A stretch of 64,000 bases of DNA, taken from NCBI RefSeq assembly GCF_000426545.1, contig NZ_AUFO01000007.1, forward strand, positions 310,001 to 374,000, given 5' to 3'. Each line of letters opens with the position of its first letter. Position 1 is the first letter of the stretch. Both the position numbers and the translations under genes were made by a program. The notes below the pieces were generated by a model that was not told the DNA's origin, did not search any database, and saw only the letters and a list, made by a program, of their open reading frames with translations. The DNA is from Paenibacillus massiliensis subsp. panacisoli DSM 21345 (GTDB lineage Bacteria; Bacillota; Bacilli; Paenibacillales; Paenibacillaceae). Positions 1 through 9,981 of the stretch are shown piece by piece.

Positions 1-524
1 GCTGCCTGATCTGTCTCTCCCGCCTGGATTTTAATACGCAGCGGAACATGGAAATACTGATTGTAGAAGCGGATGATCGCCTGATCAATCTGCTTCTTGC
101 GGGCAAGCTCCAGTGACATGGCATCTGTCATGTTCAAGGTCAATAGCCCCTCATCCCATTCTTGCCCTGCTCTCGTTAGCCACCCATTCACAGAAGGAAT
201 CTCTCTATGCACCCACTCCAGGAACAATCTCCAGTACTCTTGAACGATCACTTCATGCCCAACAGCCTCTGCATACTGGAACCCGAAGGTGATCTTCGCG
301 ATATGCTGCAGCTTCTCTTGTATCCGCAGGCAGAAGGTTCGATATACTTGGGCAGGTACAAGCGTCTCCTTGTGCAGAATAATATGCCATTCTTTATTCG
401 CCTTGCTGATCTCTACCCGCTCAATTCGTCCATCCAGAAAATAGGGATCAACGACAGCCGCCGGCATCTCAGCCTGCTTCATCAATAATTCCAGCCTATG
501 TCTCTTATCTTCAGTTCCGCTCAT
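1..524 (-). CDS. polC: DNA polymerase III alpha subunit, PolC type (N-terminal part, cut by window edge)
   Basis: The first 174 codons of the Gram-positive replicative polymerase, which carries its own 3'-5' exonuclease and synthesises DNA at the fork. The start MSGTEDKRHRLELLMKQAEM and the stretch around FLDGRIERVEISKANKEWHI match the PolC N-terminal domain that precedes the OB, PHP, exonuclease and polymerase domains; none of those is visible because the gene leaves the window at base 1. The ATG at 524-522 is preceded by a strong GGAGG. It follows proS, as in B. subtilis, but a terminator and a candidate promoter in the spacer suggest separate transcription. Identity rests on N-terminal similarity plus position. 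Confidence 0.87.
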   Translation of the reverse strand, partial: MSGTEDKRHRLELLMKQAEMPAAVVDPYFLDGRIERVEISKANKEWHIILHKETLVPAQVYRTFCLRIQEKLQHIAKITFGFQYAEAVGHEVIVQEYWRLFLEWVHREIPSVNGWLTRAGQEWDEGLLTLNMTDAMSLELARKKQIDQAIIRFYNQYFHVPLRIKIQAGETDQA

Positions 525-568
525 GCTTTCCCCTCCTGGAACTTTGAAATCTCCTGTTCTCTCACATC

Positions 569-577
569 ATTATATCA
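569..577 (-). promoter_or_regulatory. Candidate extended -10 promoter for polC
   Basis: On the minus strand the sequence reads TGATATAAT, a consensus -10 with a TGn extension, about 45 bases before the polC ATG. No good -35 hexamer lies 17 bases upstream, which is common for extended -10 promoters. The proS terminator just upstream makes an independent start plausible. Confidence 0.5.
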
Positions 578-689
578 GGATATCAAGATTAGTTGATTGA
601 ACAATACTACGCTTATATGAAGGAGCTATACGAAAAGGATGCTTATACATAACGACGCTTATACTTAACAGCACTTGTATGAACGCCCA

Positions 690-731
690 TGTAAAAAGCT
701 TCTGTGCGTCACTGCTCTGCAACAGAAGCTT
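690..731 (-). terminator. Rho-independent terminator after proS
   Basis: Stem AAGCTTCTGT / ACAGAAGCTT (arms 722-731 and 696-705) with a 16-base loop, followed on the minus strand by a short U-run. It lies about 100 bases past the proS stop. Confidence 0.75.
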
Positions 732-831
732 CTTATATACTCTATTCATACCGTATCGAATACGGTGGTGGTGAATGATCATTCACCTTAACCCATACCT
801 ATCCCCACAAAGCAATTGCTGCTTCGAGCTA

Positions 832-2280
832 TTAATAGGCTCTAGCGAACACTACAGTATGCGCCGCAGGCTTGCCACAGCACAGACATGTCTCCTTCAC
901 CACTGCAGGCTTGAATGGAATATTACGGCTGGTTGCTCCCGTAACTTCCTTCACTTGGTCCTCACAAGTCTCAGAACCACACCAGCCTGCCAATGTGAAG
1001 CCACGTTTTTCTTCCATTAAGGCTTTCATTTCATCCAAGGTGTCAACGTCATAGAAATGCTCATTCATGAAACCTTTGGCCCGTTCAAACATCTCACGCT
1101 GCACTTGCTCCAGCATAGCTTGAACTTCCTCAACCAGCCTTGCTTGCTCAATGACCTTCTTCTCTCCGCTGATGCGGGATACGAGTACACAGACGCCATT
1201 CTCCATGTCACGTGGTCCAAGCTCAAGACGTACAGGTACTCCGCGCATTTCATATTCGTTGAATTTCCAGCCTGGGCTTACATCGGACCGATCGTCAACC
1301 TTAACCCGAATACCAGCCTTCTTCAAATCCTCGAACAGCTCATCGGTACGAGCGAGGACAGCATCCCGTGTCTTTGGTGGGCCGATTGGAATCATCACGA
1401 CCTGCGTAGGAGCTACCTTCGGTGGAAGGGCTAGACCACGGTCGTCACCATGCACCATAATCATGGAGCCAATGAGACGTGTGCTTGTTCCCCAGGACGT
1501 CGTATGCGCATATTCCAGATTATTGTCCCGGCTCAAATACTTGATATCGAACGCTACCGCAAATTTTGTTCCGAGATAGTGGGAGGTTCCCGCTTGTACT
1601 GCGCGTCCGTCTCTCATCATCGCTTCCAACGAGAAGGTATCCACAGCACCAGCAAACCGCTCTGAAGGAGTCTTCTGCCCTGTAATAACAGGAATCGCAA
1701 GTACTTCCTCAATCACTTCGCGATAGACCTCCAGCATCTTCATGGTCTCTTCGCGAGCTTCCTCTTCATTCTCATGAGCGGTGTGACCTTCCTGCCACAA
1801 GAATTCGCTCGTGCGCAAGAATGGAAGTGTTCTCTTCTCCCATCGAACTACGTTTGCCCATTGGTTTATGAGTACTGGCAGGTCACGGTATGACTGAATC
1901 CACTTGGAATACATGTGTCCGATCATCGTCTCTGAGGTAGGACGAATCGCAAGTCGCTCTTCGAGCTTCTCTCCGCCTGCCTCCGTTACCCATGGCAGCT
2001 CTGGATTGAAGCCTTCCACGTGCTCCTTTTCTTTCTGGAAGAAGCTCTCTGGAATGAACATTGGGAAATAAGCATTACGATGACCTGTTGCCTTAAAACG
2101 CTCGTCCATCGCATCCTTGATATGCTCCCAGATCTCGAATCCGTCCGGACGGAACACAATACAGCCACGAACTGGGGAATAGTCCATTAGTTCAGCTTTT
2201 TTGATGACATCAATGTACCAGCGGGAGAAGTCTTCTCCCTGTGGTGTTATTTCGGATACAAACTGTTTATCTTTTGACAT
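832..2280 (-). CDS. proS: Prolyl-tRNA synthetase, short archaeal/eukaryotic type
   Basis: Charges tRNA-Pro with proline in the cytoplasm. At 482 residues it is the short class of ProRS: it lacks the editing insertion found between motifs 2 and 3 in the usual bacterial enzyme of about 570 residues. Visible class II synthetase features are motif 2 around residues 140-160 (NVVRWEKRTLPFLRTSEF) and motif 3 near residues 275-290. The C-terminal extension carries cysteines (WCGSETCED, CLCCGK) and ends in Tyr, as in enzymes of the Thermus/archaeal type. The start has GGAGGA ten bases upstream. It follows rseP by 57 bases and probably shares its transcript. A short ProRS at the locus where B. subtilis has the long one points to ancient replacement. 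Confidence 0.95.
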   Translation of the reverse strand: MSKDKQFVSEITPQGEDFSRWYIDVIKKAELMDYSPVRGCIVFRPDGFEIWEHIKDAMDERFKATGHRNAYFPMFIPESFFQKEKEHVEGFNPELPWVTEAGGEKLEERLAIRPTSETMIGHMYSKWIQSYRDLPVLINQWANVVRWEKRTLPFLRTSEFLWQEGHTAHENEEEAREETMKMLEVYREVIEEVLAIPVITGQKTPSERFAGAVDTFSLEAMMRDGRAVQAGTSHYLGTKFAVAFDIKYLSRDNNLEYAHTTSWGTSTRLIGSMIMVHGDDRGLALPPKVAPTQVVMIPIGPPKTRDAVLARTDELFEDLKKAGIRVKVDDRSDVSPGWKFNEYEMRGVPVRLELGPRDMENGVCVLVSRISGEKKVIEQARLVEEVQAMLEQVQREMFERAKGFMNEHFYDVDTLDEMKALMEEKRGFTLAGWCGSETCEDQVKEVTGATSRNIPFKPAVVKETCLCCGKPAAHTVVFARAY

Positions 2281-2337
2281 TAGAAAAGCGTCCTCCCGTA
2301 CCGTCTACAAGCATTCTAGCCTGCATACGACCATTAA

Positions 2338-3609
2338 TTAACCGCTGATCAAGCGTAATATATCGTTATAAGTTACCGCAAGCATAAGCAGGAACAGCAT
2401 CGCAAATCCAACGAAATGCACCATGCCCTCACGGCTAGGATCAATAGGCTTGCCACGAACGGCTTCAATCCCGAGGAAGATCAGTCTGCTACCATCAAGC
2501 GCTGGAATTGGCAGTAGGTTGAAGATACCGAGATTAATGCTGATCATAGCTGTCCAATACATCATCTGCACGAGTCCTGACTTTGCCACCTGACCTGTAA
2601 CCTCAATTGTTCTGACGGGGCCACCAATGTCATCAAGTGCAAAATTCTGAACGAGCTGCTGCAATCCACGGAAGATTAGCATGGATGTATCTACTGTGTA
2701 CTGTCCTGACAGCTTCAATGTCTCACCGATCCCTGCACTCCGAGTCGGCAATTCCAGACTAATCCCCACCTTGCCGCCTTCCTGGCCAGGCATCGCTCTC
2801 GGAACTACAGTGATATCCATCGGCTTATCCTCACGCTTAATCTGCCAGCTCATTGGTACATCCTGTGAACCAGAGATCAGTTCAATGGCTTTTTGCTGGT
2901 CCGCTCCAACAGGGGTACCATTGATCTCATTGATGATATCACCCTTCTGCAATCCAGCCTGCTCGGCTGGTGAGCCTGCAGTGATCTCTCCTATTTTTAT
3001 GTAGGTTGGGTTATCAATTTGAACACCGTTGACCTGAATGTAGATAGCAAATAAAAAAAAGGCCAACACAAAATTCATCAAAGGTCCAGCAAAAATAGCC
3101 AAGGCACGTTGTCCGACCGTCTTACTGCCGTACTGTCGATCTCTCGGAGCAATCTGTATCTCACGGCCTTTGCTCACAATGATCGCCTGGGGGTGGACAG
3201 AATAGGTCATCGTTTCACCGTCTGCGAGCAGTGTAATCGTGAGTGCATCCTCCAGATCGATATGCTGTACCTCGCCCTGGATGACATTCTTCTGCTTGTC
3301 CAGATCGTCAGTGAACATTCTCTTAACCAATCCGTCAGTCAATCTAACATTAATGGTCTGACCGGGCTCGATCTGAATCAAATCCGGGTCTTCCCCGGCC
3401 ATTCTAGCGAAGCCTCCAAACGGTAACAGGCGAAAAGTGAACTGAGTTTCATTCTTCTTATATGAAAACATCTTGGGCCCAAAGCCAATAGCAAACTCAC
3501 GGACCAAAATGCCAGCACGCTTTGCAAAGTAGTAATGACCCCATTCATGTACCGCAACAACTAGAAAAAACATGAAGAAAATATAGATCACGATCTTAAT
3601 AGTCTCCAA
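2338..3609 (-). CDS. rseP: Site-2 intramembrane zinc metalloprotease RseP/RasP
   Basis: Cleaves transmembrane substrates such as anti-sigma factors and leftover signal peptides within the membrane. The HEWGH zinc motif lies in the first membrane segment near residue 21, a PDZ domain follows at about residues 205-275 (PAEQAGLQKGDIINEINGTP), and the third zinc ligand is in NLLPIPALDGSR in the C-terminal membrane region. The length of 423 residues is normal. The start is TTG, preceded by AAGGAGGTG. The dxr terminator lies between dxr and this gene, so rseP and proS probably form their own unit. Confidence 0.95.
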   Translation of the reverse strand: METIKIVIYIFFMFFLVVAVHEWGHYYFAKRAGILVREFAIGFGPKMFSYKKNETQFTFRLLPFGGFARMAGEDPDLIQIEPGQTINVRLTDGLVKRMFTDDLDKQKNVIQGEVQHIDLEDALTITLLADGETMTYSVHPQAIIVSKGREIQIAPRDRQYGSKTVGQRALAIFAGPLMNFVLAFFLFAIYIQVNGVQIDNPTYIKIGEITAGSPAEQAGLQKGDIINEINGTPVGADQQKAIELISGSQDVPMSWQIKREDKPMDITVVPRAMPGQEGGKVGISLELPTRSAGIGETLKLSGQYTVDTSMLIFRGLQQLVQNFALDDIGGPVRTIEVTGQVAKSGLVQMMYWTAMISINLGIFNLLPIPALDGSRLIFLGIEAVRGKPIDPSREGMVHFVGFAMLFLLMLAVTYNDILRLISG

Positions 3610-3666
3610 CTGGTCGACACCTCCTTATACTATAATATGCATGTTCTAGGATAACATTATTCTTTT

Positions 3667-3696
3667 ATAATACCAAGAGTTTTTGATGGTTGGCAA
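3667..3696 (-). promoter_or_regulatory. Candidate promoter for rseP-proS
   Basis: Minus-strand TTGCCA (3696-3691), an 18-base spacer and TATTAT (3672-3667), about 60 bases before the rseP TTG and just downstream of the dxr terminator. The hexamers are near consensus, but the assignment is by eye. Confidence 0.4.
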
Positions 3697-3754
3697 ATGG
3701 TTCATACTCTCAGCGGATTCTCAATCTACTCTACGAAAATCATGCTATAAGCTT

Positions 3755-3805
3755 AAAAAAACGAGACTGCAGATCAGCCATGAATCATAGCCTATACAGT
3801 CTCGT
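3755..3805 (-). terminator. Rho-independent terminator after dxr
   Basis: Perfect 9-bp stem ACGAGACTG / CAGTCTCGT (arms 3805-3797 and 3769-3761) with a 27-base loop, followed by seven U on the minus strand. It separates dxr from rseP. Confidence 0.85.
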
Positions 3806-3872
3806 ATTAATCGATCTAACGCAGCTCGTTCATCTCTGAGGAGCTCATTGGCTTACTAGCGTGGCTACAGGT

Positions 3873-5015
3873 CTATAGCACCGACGCAGCCTTGCGAGCT
3901 TCCTGATCCGCCCATTCAATAGCTTCCAGGTCAGGCTGCCTCACCGGCTGATGCTGGCTGACGATTCGCTCAATAATCTCTTCGATCCGGAGGAAAGGAA
4001 TCTCTCCCTTCAAGAAGCGGGCTACCGCCACTTCATTGGCTGCATTAAATGCTGTAGCCGCCGTGCCACCAGCCTTGCCGCATTCAAAAGCCAAGCGTAA
4101 TGCCGGATAACGCTCATAATCCATCTCGCTAAAATGCAACTTCCCTACCTGCGCAAGCGACAATGGCTTGGCGGGAGAAGGCATCCGGTCAGGATAGGTC
4201 AGTGCATATTGGATCGGGACCCGCATATCCGGATTCCCTAACTGAGCAATCATGCTAGTATCAACGAACTCTACATAGGAATGGATAATACTCTCTGGAT
4301 GAAGCAGCACATGAATGCGATCATAGTCGATTCCGAACAGCCAATGGGCCTCAATGACCTCAAGGCCTTTGTTCACCATGGTAGCTGAATCAATCGTTAT
4401 CTTCGCTCCCATGGACCAGTTCGGATGCTTGAGCGCATCCTCCACGCTCACACGCTCTAGCTCGGCACGACTGAGATGGCGAAAGGATCCCCCCGAGGCC
4501 GTCAACGTAATGTGGGACACGCGATTCAGATCCTCACCATTCAAGCACTGAAAGATCGCAGAATGCTCACTATCAACAGGCAATAGCGCTACACCTTTCT
4601 GACGAGCTCGCTGCGTAACGATGTGTCCAGCCGTCACCAACGTCTCCTTGTTAGCTAGTCCGATATGCTTGCCTGCCTCGATCGCCGCAAGTGTAGAGCG
4701 CAGGCCCACGCTTCCCATCACCGCCGTTACGACGAGCTCAGCATCGGTTCCTGCAGCTACCTCAACTAACCCCTCGTCTCCCCAGTAAACTGCTATGTCT
4801 TCTGGAAGCTGCTGTCTCACTTGTTCGGCTAGCTTCTGAGTAGCGACGGATACTTTTTTCGGCCGAAAGCGCAGTGCCTGCTCCAGTAGCAACTCTACAT
4901 TCTGGCCAGCTGCCAGACCTTCAATCTGATAGGCTTCAGGATGCATAGCCACCACATCCAACGTCTGTGTACCAATAGAGCCGGTGGAACCAAGTAATGA
5001 AATCCTCTTCATCAT
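3873..5015 (-). CDS. dxr: 1-deoxy-D-xylulose 5-phosphate reductoisomerase
   Basis: Converts DXP to MEP with NADPH, the first committed step of the non-mevalonate isoprenoid pathway that feeds undecaprenyl phosphate. The NADPH-binding GSTGSIGTQTLDV is at the N-terminus, the metal and substrate motifs PVDSEHSAIFQCL and ASGGSFR lie near residues 150 and 180, and ATMVNKGLE follows near residue 215. The length is typical at 380 residues. Two adjacent ATG codons open the gene; the second gives better spacing (6 bases) from GAGGAAGG, so the protein may begin MKRISLLG. It lies 40 bases after cdsA and ends before a strong terminator. Confidence 0.96.
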   Translation of the reverse strand: MMKRISLLGSTGSIGTQTLDVVAMHPEAYQIEGLAAGQNVELLLEQALRFRPKKVSVATQKLAEQVRQQLPEDIAVYWGDEGLVEVAAGTDAELVVTAVMGSVGLRSTLAAIEAGKHIGLANKETLVTAGHIVTQRARQKGVALLPVDSEHSAIFQCLNGEDLNRVSHITLTASGGSFRHLSRAELERVSVEDALKHPNWSMGAKITIDSATMVNKGLEVIEAHWLFGIDYDRIHVLLHPESIIHSYVEFVDTSMIAQLGNPDMRVPIQYALTYPDRMPSPAKPLSLAQVGKLHFSEMDYERYPALRLAFECGKAGGTAATAFNAANEVAVARFLKGEIPFLRIEEIIERIVSQHQPVRQPDLEAIEWADQEARKAASVL

Positions 5016-5055
5016 GCACCTTCCTCACGATAACTCATAAACCTTCCTGCCTCTC

Positions 5056-5847
5056 TCAAAAAGGGAGCAGAAACATATGTATGAAAGGAAATACTACAAT
5101 CCAGCTGTCACAACGGTCCAGAATACCTCCATGACCTGGCAGTAATCGACCTGAATCCTTGATATCATAGGCCCGTTTGTAAGCAGACTGAATCAAATCT
5201 CCTAATTGTCCAACGAGGGAGCAGGCCAAGCCAATGACAATCGCATGTCCCACTGTAAGAAGCCCACCCGAGAACCAGGAAAATACTACAGCTATGACGA
5301 CAGCAAGTATAATCCCTCCCACAGAGCCTTCAATTGTCTTATTCGGACTGATGGAAGGCCATAGCTTCGTACGACCGAACGCCTTTCCTGCAAAATAAGC
5401 TCCTGCATCACTGGACCATATACTGGCCAACAGCAATATGGTCCAAAATAATCCATATGCCATATGTCTTGAATCCGCAATCGCAGAAAAGCCAACCCCC
5501 ACATAAACAGTACCCAGAAACAGTAATGCTGCTGTATTGATGTTCACCCTATTTTTGGACAGTACCGTAATGACCAGAAATAAAGTCAACCATATCCACA
5601 GCATACTGGACAATTCCAGAGGTGGTTGTACTTGTAGAGGCTCATATGGAAATACCAATAGCAGAACTCCTACATAGCTCAGAAGAGCTTCTATGCTAAA
5701 TGAAGGGACCTTGATCATACGAATGAATTCATGTATGCCAATCAAGGCCATAGCAAGAATCAGGATATGATAGGGTAGCCCTCCCAGATAGACCATCATA
5801 AAAAACAGGGCACCTGCTATAATGCCTGTCAGCAATCGCTGCTTCAA
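5056..5847 (-). CDS. cdsA: Phosphatidate cytidylyltransferase
   Basis: Makes CDP-diacylglycerol from CTP and phosphatidic acid, the branch point to all phospholipids. It is a polytopic membrane protein with about seven hydrophobic segments. The signature at the C-terminal end (QLGDLIQSAYKRAYDIKDSG then LPGHGGILDRCDS) contains the conserved acidic metal ligands. The first possible start is TTG at 5856, but it abuts GGAGG directly; the next in-frame TTG at 5847 is nine bases away and gives MKQRLLTGI, so it is preferred (263 residues). It follows uppS by 15 bases. Confidence 0.94.
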   Translation of the reverse strand: MKQRLLTGIIAGALFFMMVYLGGLPYHILILAMALIGIHEFIRMIKVPSFSIEALLSYVGVLLLVFPYEPLQVQPPLELSSMLWIWLTLFLVITVLSKNRVNINTAALLFLGTVYVGVGFSAIADSRHMAYGLFWTILLLASIWSSDAGAYFAGKAFGRTKLWPSISPNKTIEGSVGGIILAVVIAVVFSWFSGGLLTVGHAIVIGLACSLVGQLGDLIQSAYKRAYDIKDSGRLLPGHGGILDRCDSWIVVFPFIHMFLLPF

Positions 5848-5862
5848 CGGCTTCAACCTCCA

Positions 5863-6630
5863 TTACTTCAGGCCGCCGTATCTCCGTGTCCTGCGTTGAT
5901 ACTCAGCCACTGCTTCGTATAAATGCTCCTTGGTAAAATCGGGCCAATAGATATCTGTGAACCAAAGCTCACTGTACGCCAGCTGCCAGAGCATAAAGTT
6001 GCTCAGTCTGAGCTCCCCACTTGTACGGATCAGCAGATCCGGATCAGGCATTCCATTCGTAAGCAAGGATTGATCGATCAATTCTGACGTAATATCCTCA
6101 GCCTTCAGACGGCCCGCTTCAACCTCACGTCCGAGCGTTTTCATGCATTCCGTTATTTCCATACGACTCCCATAATTCAGGGCAAAATTAAGCACAAGTC
6201 CTGTATTATGCTCCGTCCGCCGGATCGCCTCCAATAATGGTTCCCGTGTATACGAGGGTAAATACTCCTCATGCCCCATCATACGTACTTGAACATTATT
6301 TTCGATCAGTTCATCTAGCTCAATCGCTAGAAATTCCTGTGGAAGCCGCATCAGAAAATCGACTTCTTCTTTGGGGCGCGTCCAGTTCTCCGTTGAGAAG
6401 GCATACATCGTCAAATACCGGATACCGAGATCACTTGCGGCGATTGTCGCACGCTTTACAGCTTTCATACCGTTCTGGTGTCCTACCGTGCGTGGCATAC
6501 CGATTCTCTTAGCCCATCTGCCGTTCCCATCCATGATTATGGCAACATGCTGCGGAATATTATCGTTTGAAATGGTCGGTGTCTGCTCTTTATGTCCCCC
6601 GCTCCACCAGGACCGAACCCGTTTGATCAT
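5863..6630 (-). CDS. uppS: Isoprenyl transferase (undecaprenyl diphosphate synthase)
   Basis: Extends farnesyl diphosphate with cis-added isoprene units to make the undecaprenyl carrier for peptidoglycan and teichoic acid. The catalytic motif IIMDGNGRWAKRIGMPR sits near residue 30 and the conserved RTSGELRLSNFMLWQ and WPDF lie near the C-terminus. An upstream in-frame ATG exists at 6717, but the ATG at 6630 has GGAGG at proper spacing and gives 255 residues, the normal size. The spacer to frr contains an imperfect hairpin. Confidence 0.95.
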   Translation of the reverse strand: MIKRVRSWWSGGHKEQTPTISNDNIPQHVAIIMDGNGRWAKRIGMPRTVGHQNGMKAVKRATIAASDLGIRYLTMYAFSTENWTRPKEEVDFLMRLPQEFLAIELDELIENNVQVRMMGHEEYLPSYTREPLLEAIRRTEHNTGLVLNFALNYGSRMEITECMKTLGREVEAGRLKAEDITSELIDQSLLTNGMPDPDLLIRTSGELRLSNFMLWQLAYSELWFTDIYWPDFTKEHLYEAVAEYQRRTRRYGGLK

Positions 6631-6675
6631 GCTAATCCTCCAACATTCTCCCCGAAATGAATCATGGCCCATAAA

Positions 6676-6713
6676 GAGACAAACCCCACCTTGACGGAGG
6701 GGTCCGAGGTCTC
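6676..6713 (-). other. Imperfect hairpin between frr and uppS
   Basis: GAGAC/GTCTC outer and ACCCC/GGGGT inner helices just after the frr stop, followed by TTTATG on the minus strand. This could be a weak terminator or attenuator; the U-run is poor and the stem has internal bulges. Confidence 0.4.
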
Positions 6714-6717
6714 TCAC

Positions 6718-7271
6718 TTATACTTCCATGATTTCTTTTTCTTTCGCAGCGAGTACTTTATCTACCTCTGCAATGAATTTATCTGTTGCTTTCTGAATAT
6801 CATCCTGATGGCGACGAGACTCATCCTCAGAAATATCTGTCTTCTCCAGCTTTTTGATATCATCATTAGCATCACGACGAATATTACGCACAGCAACTTT
6901 GGCTTCTTCACCGAACTTCTTCGTCATCTTCACGAGCTCCACACGGCGCTCTTCCGTTAACGCTGGGATGCTCAGACGAATCTGGTTACCGTCATTTGAC
7001 GGAGTCAGACCAAGATCCGATTTCTGAATAGCACGCTCGATGTCAGCCAGCGAGGACTTATCCCAAGGCTGAATCATGAGTGTACGAGAATCTGGCGTGT
7101 TAATGTTCGCCAACTGGTTCACTGGTGTCGGCGCTCCATAATATTCTACCTGAATCCGATCGAGAAGACTAGGGGTCGCTCGACCTGCACGCAGTGTTGC
7201 CAGGTCCCGTTTGAGTGCCTGGATCGCTTTATCCATGCGCTCCTCTGCGTTCTTTTTAATCGCTTGTGGCA

Positions 7272-7272
<1 letters not shown>
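6718..7272 (-). CDS. frr: Ribosome recycling factor
   Basis: With EF-G it splits the post-termination ribosome. The 184-residue protein has the standard three-helix-bundle sequence: [20 protein letters not shown] at the start, then the small domain with [14 protein letters not shown] and the helical region [15 protein letters not shown]. Its ATG shares one base with the pyrH stop (TAATG), so the two are translationally coupled. Confidence 0.97.
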
Positions 7273-8264
<992 letters not shown>

Positions 8265-8287
8265 CTATAGTCCCCGAGGGGCTATCA

Positions 8288-8938
8288 TTATTGCTTAACT
8301 TGAGACATAACTTCTTCGTAGAAGTTGTCTTCTTTCTTCTCCAGACCTTCGCCCAGCTCATAACGAACAAAACGACGAATGGAGATGTTCTCACCAATCG
8401 TGCTGATTTTTTCGTTCAGCAGTGTAGCGATTGTCTTGTCTGGATCTTTAACAAAGGATTGCTCCATCAAGCAGAACTCTTCGTAGTACTTGCTGATGCG
8501 GCCTTCCACCATTTTCTCAACGATGTTAGCTGGCTTACCTTCGTTCAGTGCTTGAGCTTTCAGAATTTCCTTCTCTTTCTCAAGCTCTTCTGCGGATACT
8601 TCTTCACGACGTACAAAGCGAGGGTTGGAAGCTGCGATATGCATCGCGATGTCGCGCACGAACTCTCTGAATTGGTCTGTCTTCGCTACGAAGTCAGTCT
8701 CACAGTTGATTTCTACCAGCACACCAATTCTACCGCCAGCGTGAATGTAAGATTCAACTACACCTTCAGTTGCGATACGGCCAGCTTTGTTCGCTGCTGC
8801 TGCCAGACCTTTTTCACGCAGGAATTCGATTGCTTTCGTCAAATCACCGTTTGTTTCTTCGAGTGCTTTTTTGCAATCGAGCATTCCTGCGCCTGTTTTT
8901 TCACGAAGTTCTTTTACTGCGCTAGCATTAACTGCCAT
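8288..8938 (-). CDS. tsf: Elongation factor Ts, short form
   Basis: Nucleotide exchange factor for EF-Tu. The N-terminal UBA-like region with [18 protein letters not shown] and the core motif CETDFVA near residue 80 are both present. At 216 residues it is clearly shorter than the roughly 290-residue form of Bacillus and E. coli and resembles the compact form of Thermus and cyanobacteria, lacking most of the second core subdomain. The reading frame is intact and ends cleanly before a terminator, so this is a natural short form. GGAGGG precedes the ATG. Confidence 0.96.
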   Translation of the reverse strand: MAVNASAVKELREKTGAGMLDCKKALEETNGDLTKAIEFLREKGLAAAANKAGRIATEGVVESYIHAGGRIGVLVEINCETDFVAKTDQFREFVRDIAMHIAASNPRFVRREEVSAEELEKEKEILKAQALNEGKPANIVEKMVEGRISKYYEEFCLMEQSFVKDPDKTIATLLNEKISTIGENISIRRFVRYELGEGLEKKEDNFYEEVMSQVKQ

Positions 8939-9003
8939 ATTTAATTCCCTCCAAAATTGAATTTAATTCCTTTTGCTTTAACGCAAGGCTGAATTTATTC
9001 CTT

Positions 9004-9046
9004 AAAAAAAGGGTAGTGAAAGGCTTCCACCTACCAACCACCCTTT
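9004..9046 (-). terminator. Terminator or attenuator between rpsB and tsf
   Basis: Stem AAAGGGTGGT / ACTACCCTTT (9046-9037 and 9017-9008) with one G-U pair and seven U after it on the minus strand. It lies in the 144-base rpsB-tsf spacer and would lower tsf expression relative to rpsB or end the transcript. Confidence 0.7.
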
Positions 9047-9082
9047 TCATTTAATTCATGTGTATTAGCAATCCAGGGCTAA

Positions 9083-9781
9083 TTAAGCAGTTGTCTCTTC
9101 GCCTTGGTTTGCTTCCATAACAGCGTCAGCCATTTTGCCAGTCAGCAATTTAACTGCACGGATCGCATCGTCGTTACCAGGGATAACGTAGTCGATTTCG
9201 TCCGGATCACAGTTCGTATCAACGATACCAACAATTGGGATACCCAATTTGCGTGCTTCTGCAACAGCGATGCGCTCTTTACGAGGATCGATGATGAACA
9301 GGGCACTTGGCAGACCCTTCATGTTTTTGATACCGCCCAGGAATTTCTCAAGACGATCTTTCTCTTTGCGGAGAAGGATAACTTCTTTCTTAGGAAGAAC
9401 TTCGAATGTGCCGTCCTCTTCCCAAGTTTCCAGTTGTTTCAGGCGATCAATACGCTTTTGAATAGTTTGGAAGTTAGTCAATGTTCCACCCAACCAGCGT
9501 TGGTTGATGTAGAATTGACCAGCACGAGTAGCTTCTTCTTTTACAGAATCCTGTGCTTGTTTCTTAGTTCCTACAAACAGGATTGTGCCGTTATCAGCTG
9601 CGATGCTTTTAACGAAGTTGTAAGCTTCCTCTACCTTTTTCACTGTCTTTTGCAAGTCAATGATGTAAATACCGTTTCTTTCAGTGAAGATATAACGATC
9701 CATTTTTGGGTTCCAGCGACGAGTTTGGTGTCCGAAATGAACCCCAGCTTCCAGAAGCTGTTTCATGGAGATTACTGCCAT
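9083..9781 (-). CDS. rpsB: 30S ribosomal protein S2
   Basis: Binds the 30S subunit at the head-body junction and is needed for S1/initiation function. The family signatures [21 protein letters not shown] at the start and [20 protein letters not shown] near residue 155 are clear. A GTG at 9787 is also in frame, but AGGAGG is nine bases from the ATG at 9781, giving MAVISMKQ (232 residues). A good promoter and a leader of about 120 bases precede it. Confidence 0.97.
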   Translation of the reverse strand: MAVISMKQLLEAGVHFGHQTRRWNPKMDRYIFTERNGIYIIDLQKTVKKVEEAYNFVKSIAADNGTILFVGTKKQAQDSVKEEATRAGQFYINQRWLGGTLTNFQTIQKRIDRLKQLETWEEDGTFEVLPKKEVILLRKEKDRLEKFLGGIKNMKGLPSALFIIDPRKERIAVAEARKLGIPIVGIVDTNCDPDEIDYVIPGNDDAIRAVKLLTGKMADAVMEANQGEETTA

Positions 9782-9906
9782 CTTCACGCACCTCCTAAAT
9801 TTGGTTTTTTAGTGTATCCTCCGTCGACATCATTTTCCACAAAGACTTCCTTGCAGAAGCACCCCTTTGCAAAATTAATCGACGTGTGTTTTTAACACCG
9901 TCATTT

Positions 9907-9935
9907 AATATACCATAATACAAAGCTCCTTGCAA
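9907..9935 (-). promoter_or_regulatory. SigA-type promoter for rpsB
   Basis: Minus-strand TTGCAA (9935-9930), 17-base spacer, TATATT (9912-9907). It lies directly after the terminator of the flagellar operon and leaves an rpsB leader of about 120 bases with room for S2 autoregulation; a small hairpin GTGTT-AAAA-ACAC follows the -10. Confidence 0.65.
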
Positions 9936-9939
9936 CAGC

Positions 9940-9981
9940 AAAACCGTCCCCTGTCCGATAGTCTTATCGGGAAGGGACGGT
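9940..9981 (-). terminator. Terminator at the end of the flagellar/chemotaxis operon
   Basis: Stem ACCGTCCC...GGGACGGT with inner TCCCGATA/TATCGGA pairing (9981-9943), followed by TTTTGC. It overlaps the last codons of the preceding gene and separates the flagellar operon from rpsB. Confidence 0.75.

Larger units (their letters stand above)
525..831 (-). other. proS-polC intergenic region with terminator, palindromes and short repeats
   Basis: No credible gene. From the proS stop downward it contains an 18-bp perfect palindrome (770-787), a second inverted repeat (750-766), a terminator (690-731), three or four degenerate copies of a GCTTATAC-like unit between 609 and 680, and an extended -10 promoter for polC (569-577). 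Confidence 0.7.

Noticed and set aside
2281..2337. T-box leader for proS
   Set aside because: Only 57 bases separate rseP and proS, too short for a T-box.
9104..9895. 263-codon plus-strand frame opposite rpsB
   Set aside because: Mirror of rpsB codon usage (Phe/Ser/Cys-rich), no ribosome site.
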